A stretch of DNA of 64,000 bases, from contig NZ_VFUZ01000009.1 in NCBI RefSeq assembly GCF_006658505.1, positions 147,182 to 211,181 of the forward strand. Reading direction: 5' to 3'. The position numbers and the translations under genes are program-made. The notes beneath the pieces were generated by a model, which did not search any database, had not been told where the DNA came from, and saw nothing but the letters and a program-made list of their open reading frames with translations. Positions 63,250 to 64,000 of the stretch are shown here, one piece after another. The first letter of the stretch is position 1, and every line of letters starts with the position of its first letter. This DNA is from Mesorhizobium sp. B2-4-15 (lineage in GTDB: Bacteria > Pseudomonadota > Alphaproteobacteria > Rhizobiales > Rhizobiaceae).

Positions 63250-64000
63250 ATGACCATCCTCGTTACAGGTGCCACCGGCCGCGTCGGCCGCCATGTCGTC
63301 GACCAACTCCTTCAGCGCGGCGCGACGGTGCGTGTGCTGACCCGCGACCCCGCGAAAGCCAGCTTCCCGACCGGTGTCGACGTCGCCAAGGGCGATTTCC
63401 TCGACATCGATGCACTGCGCAGCGCCTTCAAAGACGTGAGTACGCTCTTCCTACTCAATGCCGTCACGGGTGACGAATTTGCCCAGGCGATCATCGCGCT
63501 CAATGTTGCTCGCGAAGCGGGCGTCGACCGTGTCGTCTATCTTTCGGTGTTCGAAGCCGATCGGGCGGTGAACGTCCCGCATTTCGCCGTGAAGTTCGGC
63601 GCCGAGCGCATGCTGGTGCAGATGAACTTCAGCGCCACCATCTTGCGTCCGACCTACTTCATCGACAACGAGTCGATGGTAAGGGACGTCATTGTGGAGC
63701 ACGGCGTCTATCCGATGCCGATTGGCAGCAAGGGCGTAGCCATGGTGGACGCCCGTGACATCGCCGAAGTAGCAGCGATCGAGCTGATCCGCCGCGACTC
63801 CGCACCCGGCAAGCTGCCGATCGAGACCATCAACGTGGTTGGGCCCGACACGCTGAGCGGCCCCGACGTGGCTAAGATCTGGTCGGAGCTTCTGGATCGC
63901 CCGGTGGTCTATGGGGGCGACGATCCCGGCGCGTTCGAGCAGAACATGGCGAGCTTCATGCCGAAATGGACGGCCTACGAGATGCGCCTAAATGCCGAGC
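63250..64000 (+). CDS. NmrA-like NAD(P)-binding protein, C-terminus cut by window end
   Basis: At least 250 residues of an atypical SDR. The N-terminus is TILVTGATGRVGRHVVDQLLQRGATVRVLTRDP (G-x2-G-x2-G motif), then DFLDIDALRSAFKDVSTLFLLNAVTGDEF, an acidic loop, and HFAVKFGAERMLVQ with the ILRPTYFIDN block of NmrA/quinone-reductase-2-like proteins. The Tyr-x3-Lys pair of classical SDRs is not in its usual form. It may be a quinone or NAD(P)H-sensing reductase. It is divergent from the LysR-type gene. Confidence 0.9.
   Translation, partial: MTILVTGATGRVGRHVVDQLLQRGATVRVLTRDPAKASFPTGVDVAKGDFLDIDALRSAFKDVSTLFLLNAVTGDEFAQAIIALNVAREAGVDRVVYLSVFEADRAVNVPHFAVKFGAERMLVQMNFSATILRPTYFIDNESMVRDVIVEHGVYPMPIGSKGVAMVDARDIAEVAAIELIRRDSAPGKLPIETINVVGPDTLSGPDVAKIWSELLDRPVVYGGDDPGAFEQNMASFMPKWTAYEMRLNAE

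Overview
The window is GC-rich, with dense co-oriented operons of ABC importers, dehydrogenases and one-component regulators. Together with a phasin, an Usg protein, a CIRCE-controlled groES-groEL pair, a DUF2188 protein and rhizobial-looking small proteins, this points to a rhizobial alphaproteobacterium (Hyphomicrobiales), most likely Mesorhizobium or a close relative. The genus call is inference from protein families; no rRNA or complete tRNA is present.

Layout. (1) 1-12945: a GntR/UTRA regulon. One arm is a ribose/polyol-type ABC importer (two permeases, a double ATPase and a binding protein) with a class II aldolase and a galactitol-dehydrogenase-like SDR. The other arm is an acetoacetate-CoA ligase, a thiolase-fold protein that lacks its nucleophilic cysteine, DUF35, MaoC, an MFS carrier and the GntR gene, with a true thiolase divergent from it. 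The same TGGTTATAACCA palindrome lies in front of both arms. (2) 13300-17300: a two-domain LigD, small rhizobial genes and a decayed toxin-antitoxin-like fragment. (3) 17301-34149: a GlxA-type regulator divergent from a 12-gene catabolic operon. The operon has two unrelated ABC importers, two cytoplasmic Asp-box (sialidase-fold) proteins, a DapA-family lyase, two aldehyde dehydrogenases, a D-2-hydroxyacid dehydrogenase and an enolase-superfamily enzyme. It is the best candidate here for an undescribed pathway.

(4) 34150-41669: a scarred region. It holds the 3' half of a tRNA-Arg-like gene, a phasin, an Hsp20 gene reduced to its two ends, usg, CIRCE-groES-groEL, an IS630 remnant, gene fragments and a ParDE-type module with a perfect palindromic operator. 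(5) 41670-52956: a glycine-betaine/choline-type ABC importer with a duplicated permease, a BetI-like TetR, a LuxR-type regulator, three SDRs, an FMO-type monooxygenase and an SMP-30 lactonase. Three promoters here carry the same 22-bp imperfect palindrome at nearly the same distance and orientation. (6) 53035-61598: a LacI-controlled operon whose sugar isomerase, SIS-domain and PfkB-family proteins look like FrlC, FrlB and FrlD (fructoselysine/Amadori-compound use), with a dedicated ABC importer and a DAO-family oxidoreductase. (7) 62237-64000: a LysR regulator divergent from an NmrA-like NAD(P)-binding protein cut by the window end.

Overall this is accessory nutrient-scavenging DNA: at least five complete ABC importers, each paired with enzymes and a local regulator, plus one island of stress genes and mobile-element debris. 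Starts were chosen from ribosome-binding sites and from ATGA/TGATG overlaps. All family assignments come from reading motifs and remembered family sequences; no database search was run.
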